From contig JAENZN010000004.1 of assembly GCA_016841245.1 (NCBI GenBank), forward strand, positions 149,263-213,262: 64,000 nt of DNA, given 5' to 3'. This stretch comes from Syntrophomonas sp. (lineage in GTDB: Bacteria; Bacillota; Syntrophomonadia; Syntrophomonadales; Syntrophomonadaceae). The position numbers and the translations under genes are program-made. This document shows positions 56,763 to 64,000 of the stretch, in pieces (position 1 is the first letter of the stretch; every line of letters begins with the position of its first letter). The notes under the pieces are model-generated. The model did no database searches. It saw only the letters and a list, made by a program, of their open reading frames with translations, and was not told the origin of the DNA.

Positions 56763-57455
56763 ATGAAAACATACAGAGAGTTGTATTTCAGAGGCACAAA
56801 AGAACAATTAGCAGAATTTGTTGATACAATTGGGAAATATGCAATGGGTGATTGGAAATCAGTAAAACAATCAGAACGATGGCAAGACTACCTTTTCTTT
56901 GATTATATCGGAACACATGTTAATAAAGCTCGTGTTTCCATATATATAGGTGATAGAATGGCTAAAGGTGAGCTTCGGGTCGGAAATGTTGTTCCAATGG
57001 AGAAGAACGAACTCAGTATCGAAGAGTATAATGCTGTAATATTGCAGTTTTATGATGATGTTATTAAGCCATTCAAAGAAAGTGGTACGCAGTTAAGTAT
57101 TTCACAACCAAGTGATGATATTTTTGATCCAACATCAGTAATTTCTGAAACTGCATTAAAAAAACTAAATCTGTTTTGCTCGGCAGCAAATAAATCTACG
57201 GGTTCTTCTCATCCATATGATCAAGAAAGATGGTTTGATTTTATTTGTCAAACTGTTGATGATGGTAAACTGATTGATTACTCAACTTTGGCAAGCTTTC
57301 TGCAAGACGAAGCCTATTGGGGAAAAAAGCCAGATGATTTCATTGGCGTTATGGGCAACTATGCTTGGGATGAAGAACACGCTTATGAGTTAGCTTCTGA
57401 ATATGAAAATTTATGTGAAGTTCTCCTCTATTATAAAAAAACGAGGGGGATTTAA
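56763..57455 (+). CDS. Unrecognised 230-residue protein, first gene of an unknown module
   Basis: A 230-residue soluble protein, acidic and rich in aromatic residues, without signal or membrane segment. Notable text: YRELYFRGTKEQLAEFVDTI, then a two-part layout with a likely alpha/beta N-terminal half and a helical C-terminal half (ASFLQDEAYWGKKPDDFIGV). I do not recognise a family. ATG at 56763 has AGGAG seven bases upstream; ATG at 56760 is nearly as good. It is followed one base after its stop by a small membrane protein gene and lies inside a defence island. Confidence 0.65.
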   Translation: MKTYRELYFRGTKEQLAEFVDTIGKYAMGDWKSVKQSERWQDYLFFDYIGTHVNKARVSIYIGDRMAKGELRVGNVVPMEKNELSIEEYNAVILQFYDDVIKPFKESGTQLSISQPSDDIFDPTSVISETALKKLNLFCSAANKSTGSSHPYDQERWFDFICQTVDDGKLIDYSTLASFLQDEAYWGKKPDDFIGVMGNYAWDEEHAYELASEYENLCEVLLYYKKTRGI

Positions 57456-57456
57456 C

Positions 57457-57951
57457 TTGAATTGGTGGGATTATTTAATAAATGGTATAGTTGTGCTTTG
57501 CACCGTTTTTTCAATAATTGGTGCTTATAAAGCTAATGTATACTATAAAAAGAGTAAACAATTAACAATATATGCAAACACAAATACTGCATATATTGAA
57601 TCGCAAAAAATAATTGCTACATTAACAGAAATGCTAAAACTAGGAAGTAGCTTAAGGAAACGTGGTACAAATTATATAAGGGAAGTTAGCCAAAATGGAG
57701 AAAACATAAAAACTTCATTAAACAAGATAAGGGAAAGTTTGCCCGTTGATGACTTTAAAGAAATAAATGAACTGTTGAATTCACAGCAACCCAAAGTAGA
57801 AGCGTATATTGATACTTTCATAACTGGTACAGTATTAGTCGATGAAAAGCTTGTTATCGATGATGATTTTAATAAGTGTCAGCAGACATTTTGTGATATG
57901 CAATTGCTTATAAAAAAGAAATTAGAAAATATAAGTGAAAAGCCGAAATAA
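57457..57951 (+). CDS. Single-helix membrane protein with coiled-coil-like tail
   Basis: A 164-residue protein. The preferred start is TTG at 57457, one base after the upstream stop and six bases after GAGGGGG, giving NWWDYLINGIVVLCTVFSII. One membrane helix (about 8-27) is followed by a long charged helical tail (about 35-160). No family is recognised. The arrangement suggests a membrane anchor or effector coupled to the preceding gene. Confidence 0.6.
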   Translation: MNWWDYLINGIVVLCTVFSIIGAYKANVYYKKSKQLTIYANTNTAYIESQKIIATLTEMLKLGSSLRKRGTNYIREVSQNGENIKTSLNKIRESLPVDDFKEINELLNSQQPKVEAYIDTFITGTVLVDEKLVIDDDFNKCQQTFCDMQLLIKKKLENISEKPK

Positions 57952-58082
57952 TAGACAATGAAACATAAATCAATTTTCCCATTATGTTTAAACTGACTAA
58001 TCATGTCGAGTTGTAAACTTCCGCTAATCCATATTTGGTTCTTTACATTAGGCTAATTATACGAACTTTTACCAGAGGAGAA

Positions 58083-58181
58083 TTGTGTCTATTTGGCGAA
58101 GATAAATTGTCTTTAGAAACTGTTGAATATGATTATCTAATTGTAGGAGGAAGTTTAAATGGGGCCAATTACTTTGTTTGA
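58083..58181 (+). CDS. Possible 32-residue leader ORF overlapping the next gene
   Basis: TTG at 58083 after AGAGGAG opens a 32-residue frame (EYDYLIVGGSLNGANYF near the end) that overlaps the first 23 bases of the 410-residue gene in another frame. It could couple translation of that gene. The text recalls a flavin-binding GxGxxG start, which may be chance. Confidence 0.2.
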   Translation: MCLFGEDKLSLETVEYDYLIVGGSLNGANYFV

Positions 58182-59391
58182 TAAGTCTTTTTTGCAGTCA
58201 TTGAGTATAGATGAATCCATATGGTTTAATCATTATTATTTGTGCAACATCTGTCCTCTGTTCTATATTGAGACTCTTGCGGATTTAGAAAAGGAAATGA
58301 AAAATGGAAGAACTGCTGAAGAAGTTGTTGGAAATATTGCTGACAAGTTTCCTCAATCAGGAATGCCAAATAGTTATCACGAAGATATATGTTTGGGAAA
58401 TTTGTTAGGAAATGATATCCCCATGTGCGGCCAAATACTAATAAGCAGTGGGAGGCCAGTTAAAGAAGATAATAAAGCTGGAATTGTTATAGAAGAAACA
58501 CCAGAATCAGCAGCCTTTAATCGTTGGCAACAGAGAGATTTCTTAGCTGTAGAAAGAAATCAGGCGAAGACATGGAGAAATCACATGTCGAATCTCAATT
58601 TGGAGGATCTTTATAAATTACTTAGAAATTTCCCCCTGAATTATGAGTCTACAAAGAGATTAGAAGACATAAAAGACTTAGTGATGAGTTTCTTGTCAGA
58701 TCCCTCGTATTTTCAGCAACAACTATACTTTGTATATAAGCTGATTAATATCCCGGAAATATATTTCTATAATATACTTAATCTTTGGCGATATAGAGGA
58801 CAGAAATCAATAGCTCAGTATGCTCCATATGCTTCTTATGTATTGTTGATTGATCTTGTTTTTATTATTTCGATGAAAAGAGGTTTTATCTCCAGTCAGA
58901 GACCTTCTAATAGAACCGATATATCATATTTAAAATACTTGCCATTCTCAAATATATTTGTTTCAAATGATAGGCTACATAAAATGTTAGCACCGCTATT
59001 TTTGAGAGAGGATCAGGAATTTATTTGGGGAGAGGATTTAAAAGCAGACTTGAAAATAATTAATAATTATTTTATTGAATTACCCGATGAAATTAAAGAA
59101 AAAGGTATTTATTATTTTGCATCAAGTCCACCCATAAATAAAGATTGTCTCACAACTAGTATATGGAAACGACATATGAACTTTAATTTGGTGGCGAACA
59201 CGGAAAACTATCATGAACCTAAAATAGATGAGGAATTATTAAGTAACATGAATAAACTAGCAGACGCCAAAACCATAGATTCCAGTGAGATAGACTTTGA
59301 TGTTTCAAATCCCGACTTTATCATGGTTAAACATCTTACAAATAAAAAAAAAGGTTCATGGTACATTCTACCAAAAGGCATAAAAAATTAA
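58159..59391 (+). CDS. Unrecognised 410-residue protein with a possible PIN-like N-terminus
   Basis: A 410-residue soluble protein. The opening TLFDKSFLQSLSIDESIWFN, followed by NICPLFYIETLADLEK, has the spacing of a PIN-like nuclease start (Asp in a hydrophobic strand, then a Glu in a helix), but the later acidic residues are not clear and the assignment is tentative. The central part is helical, and the C-terminal part has no recognised motif. AGGAGGAAG precedes the ATG. It closes the unknown module between repeat copies A and B. Confidence 0.6.
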   Translation: MGPITLFDKSFLQSLSIDESIWFNHYYLCNICPLFYIETLADLEKEMKNGRTAEEVVGNIADKFPQSGMPNSYHEDICLGNLLGNDIPMCGQILISSGRPVKEDNKAGIVIEETPESAAFNRWQQRDFLAVERNQAKTWRNHMSNLNLEDLYKLLRNFPLNYESTKRLEDIKDLVMSFLSDPSYFQQQLYFVYKLINIPEIYFYNILNLWRYRGQKSIAQYAPYASYVLLIDLVFIISMKRGFISSQRPSNRTDISYLKYLPFSNIFVSNDRLHKMLAPLFLREDQEFIWGEDLKADLKIINNYFIELPDEIKEKGIYYFASSPPINKDCLTTSIWKRHMNFNLVANTENYHEPKIDEELLSNMNKLADAKTIDSSEIDFDVSNPDFIMVKHLTNKKKGSWYILPKGIKN

Positions 59392-59464
59392 TTACTAAAT
59401 ATAGAGACTTTTTTGTAATGAGTAAGCAAGGTAGTAATTTTTTTCAAAACGGAGAAAAGCAAAG

Positions 59465-59530
59465 ATTTCTAGTTTGGCTAATAATGGGCAGTTCATGTAA
59501 CTGAATGTTATAGCAATAATGCGTACTGTA
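59465..59530 (+). repeat. Module-boundary repeat, copy B
   Basis: GGCTAATAATGGGCAGTT (59476) and AGCAATAATG (59512) lie 36 bases apart, with CAGTT-catgt-AACTG forming the central hairpin. It shares both boxes and the spacing with copies A and C. It ends about 70 bases before the PtuA-like start. Confidence 0.65.
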
Positions 59531-59598
59531 CAAAGTAATCATTGATAAAAAACAACTGTAAAAAGAATTTTAGATATTCTAATGGGGAGATTGATTGT

Positions 59599-61611
59599 AT
59601 GGAACTTTTATATTTATGGATTAATCATAGTGATCATGATTGTATTAAGCAACAAGAGTTTAATTTTTCCCCTTTATATAAGTTTAAAGTTGATGATGTT
59701 AAAAATCCCCGAAACCTTTCTTATAAAAAGGGAAATACAATAAATCTTTTCAAGAGTAGCGAGGATAATGGCAATATTAATAACATTACTGCTTTGGTGG
59801 GTTCTAATGGAGCAGGAAAGACAACGTTATTATCATTTATTGCAAACAATAATTGTATTTCTAAGTTGAATTCAGGACTTGGATATGAAAGATTTGATGC
59901 AAATGAATATGAACATCACAAATCTATTTATGTATTCATTGAGAATGAAAAACTGATTGTATATTATAATCTAGAAGAAAAACTTACTTGCAATTTCGAT
60001 GTATTACATAAAAATGTATATTGGAACAAAGATGAAAAAATAGAACAACTTAGTAATGTCAGGAAACAGCTTGTGATCTATCTCTCTAATAGTTCTTTTG
60101 TGCCTGAATCATCGTTAGGATATTCGAGAAGCGGTAAAACATATAACATTAATTTGCATCAGAGATCTATGTATCTTGTTGCAAATAACTTTTATAAAGC
60201 TATTTTCGGAAAAACTGGTTTTGATGATATTAGAGAAAAGGACGATGGATTTGCTTGGGTCATTAAGGAGAACAGAGACGATAGGAAATTTCAAGAGCTA
60301 CTAGATATACAGTATTATCAATATCTATTAGAGAATAGAATTAGTGATTTTGCTGGAAATTTCAAAGGTGAAATAAATATTTACTTTGAAGATATAATTA
60401 ATCTTATTAAAAATAAATATCATGATGATTTTGAAATCATTAAAGCTAGTAATTACAAATTGAGTGGGCAAAAACCTGATAAGGCCCATTATGATTTAAG
60501 CAAGAGGTATTTTGATAAAATTGCTGATTTTAATCATTACAACTTTAAAGAAATCGAAGATGTGAGAAGAAAGAACAGTACAGTTGTTTTATATGTAAAC
60601 TTATTATTTGAGGTGTTTTTCTATGAAAAAAATTTTGAATTACCTACAATAGATTATAATAAAAGCTTATATGAACAGTTAAAAAAATTGCCTCTATCAG
60701 AAAAATACAAAGCATATCTTGAGGATATTAAAAATATTGATGATATTTTATATTCATGCCCCATGAATGAGAATATAATTGATAATCCTGATGATTTAGC
60801 ATGTTCATATGTAAAAGTGATATATAAAAACAACGCTGACTTTTACAAACATATACGCAATATATTCAAAGAAAGAAAATCATTTGCGCTTAGATATATA
60901 AGGGTAAAAAATCTTGAAATGAGTTCAGGAGAACGTGCAATGCAAAATATGTTCTCTTGGCTTGTGCTGATGCCAGAATTAGATGAAATTATGGGCATGG
61001 AAAGATCGAATTATACAAGCAAACTTTTACTTATTGATGAAATTGACCTTTATGCCCATCCTGAATGGCAAAGAAAAATTATGGACCAACTGATTTATAC
61101 TATTAATAAAATAGAAAAGGAAAAGCCAGTTCAGATTGTCGTTTCATCTCATTCGCCTTTGATTCTTTCTGATTTTCCACGACAAAATATAATCTATATG
61201 AATAAACGTGATGGGAAAACAGTTGTAGATAATAACGATGATCATAAGCAATCATTCGGTGCTAATATTTACACATTGCTTAAAGAAGCCTTTTTCCTTG
61301 AAAATGGTGCTGTTGGTGAATTTGCAAAGAAAAAAATTTATGAAGTCTATAAAGAATTAAAATCAAAAGAACATTCGGATAATTACGTTAAATCAAAACA
61401 ATATGAGCATCAATCTATTATCAATATGATTGGCGATGAATTCGTTAGACACGAAATGCAACGGTCATTTGATAAGAAATACGGCAAAGTAGCTCAACCA
61501 ATTATCAAAGAGATACCTCAAAATATCGATGAACTACAGCAATTAAAGAAACAGCTTGAAAATTCATTAGATGCAGTTAATAAGATGCTAGGTGGTGGTC
61601 GATACGATTAA
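59599..61611 (+). CDS. Septu-like AAA/ABC-type ATPase (PtuA-like)
   Basis: A 670-residue ATPase of the RecF/OLD/SMC-like group: Walker A GSNGAGKT (68-75), ABC-type signature MSSGERAMQNMF, Walker B LLLIDEIDLYAHPEWQ, and a C-terminal helical region (ELQQLKKQLENSLDAVNKM). ATG at 59599 is preferred over an earlier TTG because the protein then begins MELLYLWI as PtuA-type proteins do, though its GGGGAG lies ten bases away. The next gene, which it overlaps, encodes an HNH nuclease, so the pair matches the Septu (PtuA-PtuB) anti-phage system or a close relative. Confidence 0.8.
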   Translation: MELLYLWINHSDHDCIKQQEFNFSPLYKFKVDDVKNPRNLSYKKGNTINLFKSSEDNGNINNITALVGSNGAGKTTLLSFIANNNCISKLNSGLGYERFDANEYEHHKSIYVFIENEKLIVYYNLEEKLTCNFDVLHKNVYWNKDEKIEQLSNVRKQLVIYLSNSSFVPESSLGYSRSGKTYNINLHQRSMYLVANNFYKAIFGKTGFDDIREKDDGFAWVIKENRDDRKFQELLDIQYYQYLLENRISDFAGNFKGEINIYFEDIINLIKNKYHDDFEIIKASNYKLSGQKPDKAHYDLSKRYFDKIADFNHYNFKEIEDVRRKNSTVVLYVNLLFEVFFYEKNFELPTIDYNKSLYEQLKKLPLSEKYKAYLEDIKNIDDILYSCPMNENIIDNPDDLACSYVKVIYKNNADFYKHIRNIFKERKSFALRYIRVKNLEMSSGERAMQNMFSWLVLMPELDEIMGMERSNYTSKLLLIDEIDLYAHPEWQRKIMDQLIYTINKIEKEKPVQIVVSSHSPLILSDFPRQNIIYMNKRDGKTVVDNNDDHKQSFGANIYTLLKEAFFLENGAVGEFAKKKIYEVYKELKSKEHSDNYVKSKQYEHQSIINMIGDEFVRHEMQRSFDKKYGKVAQPIIKEIPQNIDELQQLKKQLENSLDAVNKMLGGGRYD

Positions 61612-62557
61612 GATAAATTTAACCGCTGAGCAGAGGGCTGAAATCAAAAATTTGATAATAAAAGAGATTGATAAAAATCTCTATTTCAGGATAGAGAAAA
61701 TATGCAAATATTGTAATGATGAAAAATTCAGTAAAACAGCAGAACTTATTAACACAAAAGAAAAAGTTTATAAAATATGTTTGCTTGACAGTAAATCTGC
61801 CTTAATTGATTTTCAAGAAAAATATGAAAAAGCAATTGAGGAAGATTCAAAAGGAAAATGTACAACCTTAACGGAAAAAACTCGAGAATATATAAAAACT
61901 GAATATGAAGAATTATATAAGAAATTTAGCGGTCATGATACTGCCTATGAGATATTAAAAGTAATGAATGTAAATGTATGCCCATATTGTAATAGGCAAT
62001 ATACTTTTACAGTAAAAAAAAAGACAAGTATAGAAAAAAAGATAAGACCGGAATTTGATCATTTTTTCCCTAAATCTAATTGTCCATTATTAGCAGTATC
62101 AATATATAATTTGGTGCCATCTTGTGGTTTGTGTAATAAAGGTAAATCAAACTCACCCTCTGAAAAGTTTTTGTATCCTTATGAAGAGTCGTTTGAAGAT
62201 AAGGGGATACACTTTGAAATCCCCAATGTTGTCGGTAATTTGTTAAAACAGGAAGAAATAGTTGTACAGCTCGAGCCGGTAGAAATTCATGAGGACTTAA
62301 TAAATCAATATAATGATAGTTTTAAGATTGAATCACTGTATGAACAGCATTCTGATTATATATCGGAGTTGTTGTATAAGAATTATATTTTCAATGATGA
62401 AGCAATTGAAAGTATTTATAGTTCATATAAAGAACTTTTTAATAGCCCATCAGAATTAAAACAACTAATCTTAGGAAATTATGAACCGGATAATTTTAAT
62501 CAAAGACCTCTATCTAAACTTACAAAGGATATAATTCAACAATTGGTTCAAAAATAG
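61592..62557 (+). CDS. HNH endonuclease (PtuB-like)
   Basis: A 321-residue nuclease. The zinc-binding CPYC (130-133), the HNH core with D156-H157 in EFDHFFPKSN, N173 in SIYNLVPSCGLCNKGKS and C178/C181 are all visible, giving a complete HNH with two CxxC knuckles. The start overlaps the ATPase gene by 20 bases and uses GTG (61592 or 61595), so the two are translationally coupled. It is the presumed DNA-cleaving subunit of the Septu-like system. Confidence 0.82.
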   Translation: MVVDTIKINLTAEQRAEIKNLIIKEIDKNLYFRIEKICKYCNDEKFSKTAELINTKEKVYKICLLDSKSALIDFQEKYEKAIEEDSKGKCTTLTEKTREYIKTEYEELYKKFSGHDTAYEILKVMNVNVCPYCNRQYTFTVKKKTSIEKKIRPEFDHFFPKSNCPLLAVSIYNLVPSCGLCNKGKSNSPSEKFLYPYEESFEDKGIHFEIPNVVGNLLKQEEIVVQLEPVEIHEDLINQYNDSFKIESLYEQHSDYISELLYKNYIFNDEAIESIYSSYKELFNSPSELKQLILGNYEPDNFNQRPLSKLTKDIIQQLVQK

Positions 62558-62707
62558 CAGATATTTATTACACTGATATTAAAAATTGCCGATTAAGTTT
62601 TAGCAGTGATAACTTAGGCTTGATCTGCTAGATATCCAAACAAAGTAACTATCTTTGCTGAGCTTCCTCTAATGTTTAATTGTCAGATATGAACTTTAAA
62701 TTATCCA

Positions 62708-62770
62708 ATTGCTGCTAAGGCTAATAATGGGGAGTGCTATAATAGTCTTATTATAGCAAGAATGGAAAGT
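62708..62770 (+). repeat. Module-boundary repeat, copy C
   Basis: GGCTAATAATGGGGAGT (62719) and AGCAAGAATGGAAAGT (62755) lie 36 bases apart, with ATAATA-gtct-TATTAT between them. It ends 26 bases before the PIN-like gene. The upstream ATTGCT of copy A is also present here. Confidence 0.65.
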
Positions 62771-62796
62771 GTGTTTTATATGAGGAAGTGTAAATT

Positions 62797-63998
62797 ATGA
62801 AAACTAAAGTTGGACACTACTATAATTTAATAAATGATGAAAAAATGGACGTATGGGAAACGGGACACTTTATTTTTGATGCTAATGTTTTGTTAAAGCT
62901 CTATTTACTTACTGAGGATGCAAGAATCAATTTTTTTACAGCAACGGATGTTTTAAAGGAGCGGATATGGACACCTCATCATATTGCCTATGAATTTGCA
63001 ACAAATCGTTATTCTAAAATATATGAATCGCGAAAGAGATATCAAGACAAATTAAGCCATATTGAAAAACTTTTTAAAGAATTATATTCTTCTCTAAATT
63101 TGCAAAATAATAATGTGGCACTTAATAAGATAAAAGCAGATTTAGAATTGTGGTTAGAAAATCACCGAAAAGCAAATTTACCATTTGACAACTATACGGA
63201 TGACTCCCTAGCAAATAAAATTTTTGAACTTTATGATGGAAAAATAGGAGATGCACTTACAAAAGAAGAGCTTGAAAAATTAAAAATTGAAGGTGAGTCT
63301 AGATACAATGATAACATTCCACCTGGTTATAAAGATTATGAAAAAATAAAAGAAAAAACGAATACTGATAAAAAACTTTACAGTAATAATAATTACTTGG
63401 GAGATTTAATAATTTGGCAACAGATAAAAAATTATGCTATAGCTCAAAGTATTGACATTATTTTTATTACAGAGGATAGCAAAGAAGATTGGTGGTATAA
63501 AATATCTGGAGAAACAATAGGTCCAAGACTTGAATTGCGAAGAGAATTTGCAGAACTAACAAAAAAACGTTTCCTGCAGTATACTATGGAAGCTTTCTTC
63601 ATCACTTCAATGAATATATCGGTCAACAACAACTCGATATTGAATTAATCCCAGATTCTGTGTTAAAAGAAATTTCCGATTCAGAAAAAACCATAATTAT
63701 TGATAAATCAAATGAAAGTAGTTTTTATTCATCCTTTAAACCTATATCTACTGAAGATTTTATTGAAGAATTGAATAATGCATTGAACTATTTTTATAGG
63801 TTTGGAGGATTTTTAAGTTCTAAACATTTTATCGAAAAAATATTGGCATCCCAAAATTATGATATTCCTTTATCTTGGGATAAAGCTTATGAGTTAGTGA
63901 ACAATGGCACTATCGAAATGTATACTCACGATAGCGGTGATGGAAGAGTGTGTAAAATAAATTGTGCTTCTGCTCTTTCCAACGATAAAATGAAATGG
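62797..63998 (+). pseudogene. PIN-like-domain protein, frameshifted and running off the window
   Basis: The first frame (to 63,648) shows the PIN_8-type pattern: FDANVLLKLY with D28, E66 in IAYEFATNR, GDLIIW with D203, and FITEDSKEDWW with D227, so the four acidic residues of an Mg-dependent ribonuclease are present. Near 63,592 (GCTTTCTT) the reading changes: the other frame continues LHHFNEYIGQQQLDIELIP without a stop to the end of the window. A single lost T explains it. Toxin-like or RNA-targeting defence roles are known for this family. The 3' part is outside the window. Confidence 0.75.
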
Positions 63999-64000
63999 AA

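Noticed and set aside
56675..62770. Module-boundary repeats considered as classical integron attC sites
   Set aside because: Copy A contains GTTAGGC, but the other two copies do not, the boxes are direct rather than inverted, modules are long and multigenic, and no integrase is in view. Kept only as an open comparison.

Overview
The window reads as a chromosome segment of an anaerobic, spore-lineage Firmicute (Clostridia), most like a syntrophic fatty-acid oxidiser of the Syntrophomonas type. This is inferred from a complete beta-oxidation gene set under an apparent sigma-54 promoter, AGGAGG-type ribosome sites throughout, Clostridia-type lipoproteins and two-component systems, and a Tn4451-like mobilizable transposon. 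No rRNA, tRNA or CRISPR array was seen.

Bases 1-15,600 hold ordinary and accessory chromosome genes: a PHP phosphoesterase; a small operon of a broken ECF sigma factor, a membrane protein and signal peptidase I; an AhpD-like protein; a beta-helix carbohydrate-binding lipoprotein; two divergent paralogues of an unrecognised family; a heparinase II/III protein; a three-gene operon of histidine kinase, lipoprotein and response regulator; a decayed MerR-type regulator; a nucleotidyltransferase; and a Vat-type acetyltransferase.

Bases 15,600-25,700 form a fatty-acid module. The minus-strand operon hbd-crotonase-thiolase-acyl-CoA dehydrogenase has a near-consensus sigma-54 promoter. Beside it lies a sigma-54 activator with an N-terminal [2Fe-2S] ferredoxin domain and two PAS domains. 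A CoA-transferase gene on the plus strand has its own sigma-54 site. Together these look like a redox- or ligand-sensing regulon for butyrate or other short-chain fatty-acid metabolism.

Bases 25,700-38,200 hold trmO with an attenuator-like leader, a FecCD-type ABC importer, an isoprenylcysteine methyltransferase-like membrane protein, a group II intron scar, class II fructose-bisphosphate aldolase, an IS21 remnant, an M24 peptidase, and a hyuA-hyuB-cupin operon.

Bases about 38,400-52,300 are a GC-richer Tn4451-like mobilizable element: ParB-like protein, TnpV, oriT-like palindromes, MobC, relaxase, TnpW and a frameshifted TnpX-type serine recombinase. Its minus-strand cargo is a giant repeat-rich surface protein, an S-layer-homology protein, an AgrC/LytTR-type two-component system and a DUF6076-like protein.

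Bases 52,300-64,000 are AT-rich and form a defence island. A compact structured RNA (possibly omegaRNA/HEARO-like) is followed by a SIR2-HerA pair, a three-gene module of unknown proteins, a Septu-like ATPase-HNH pair, and a frameshifted PIN-like protein that runs off the end. A repeated element of about 65 bases, with two similar boxes 35-36 bases apart around a variable hairpin, stands in front of each of the last three modules. It is the best candidate in the window for an undescribed feature.
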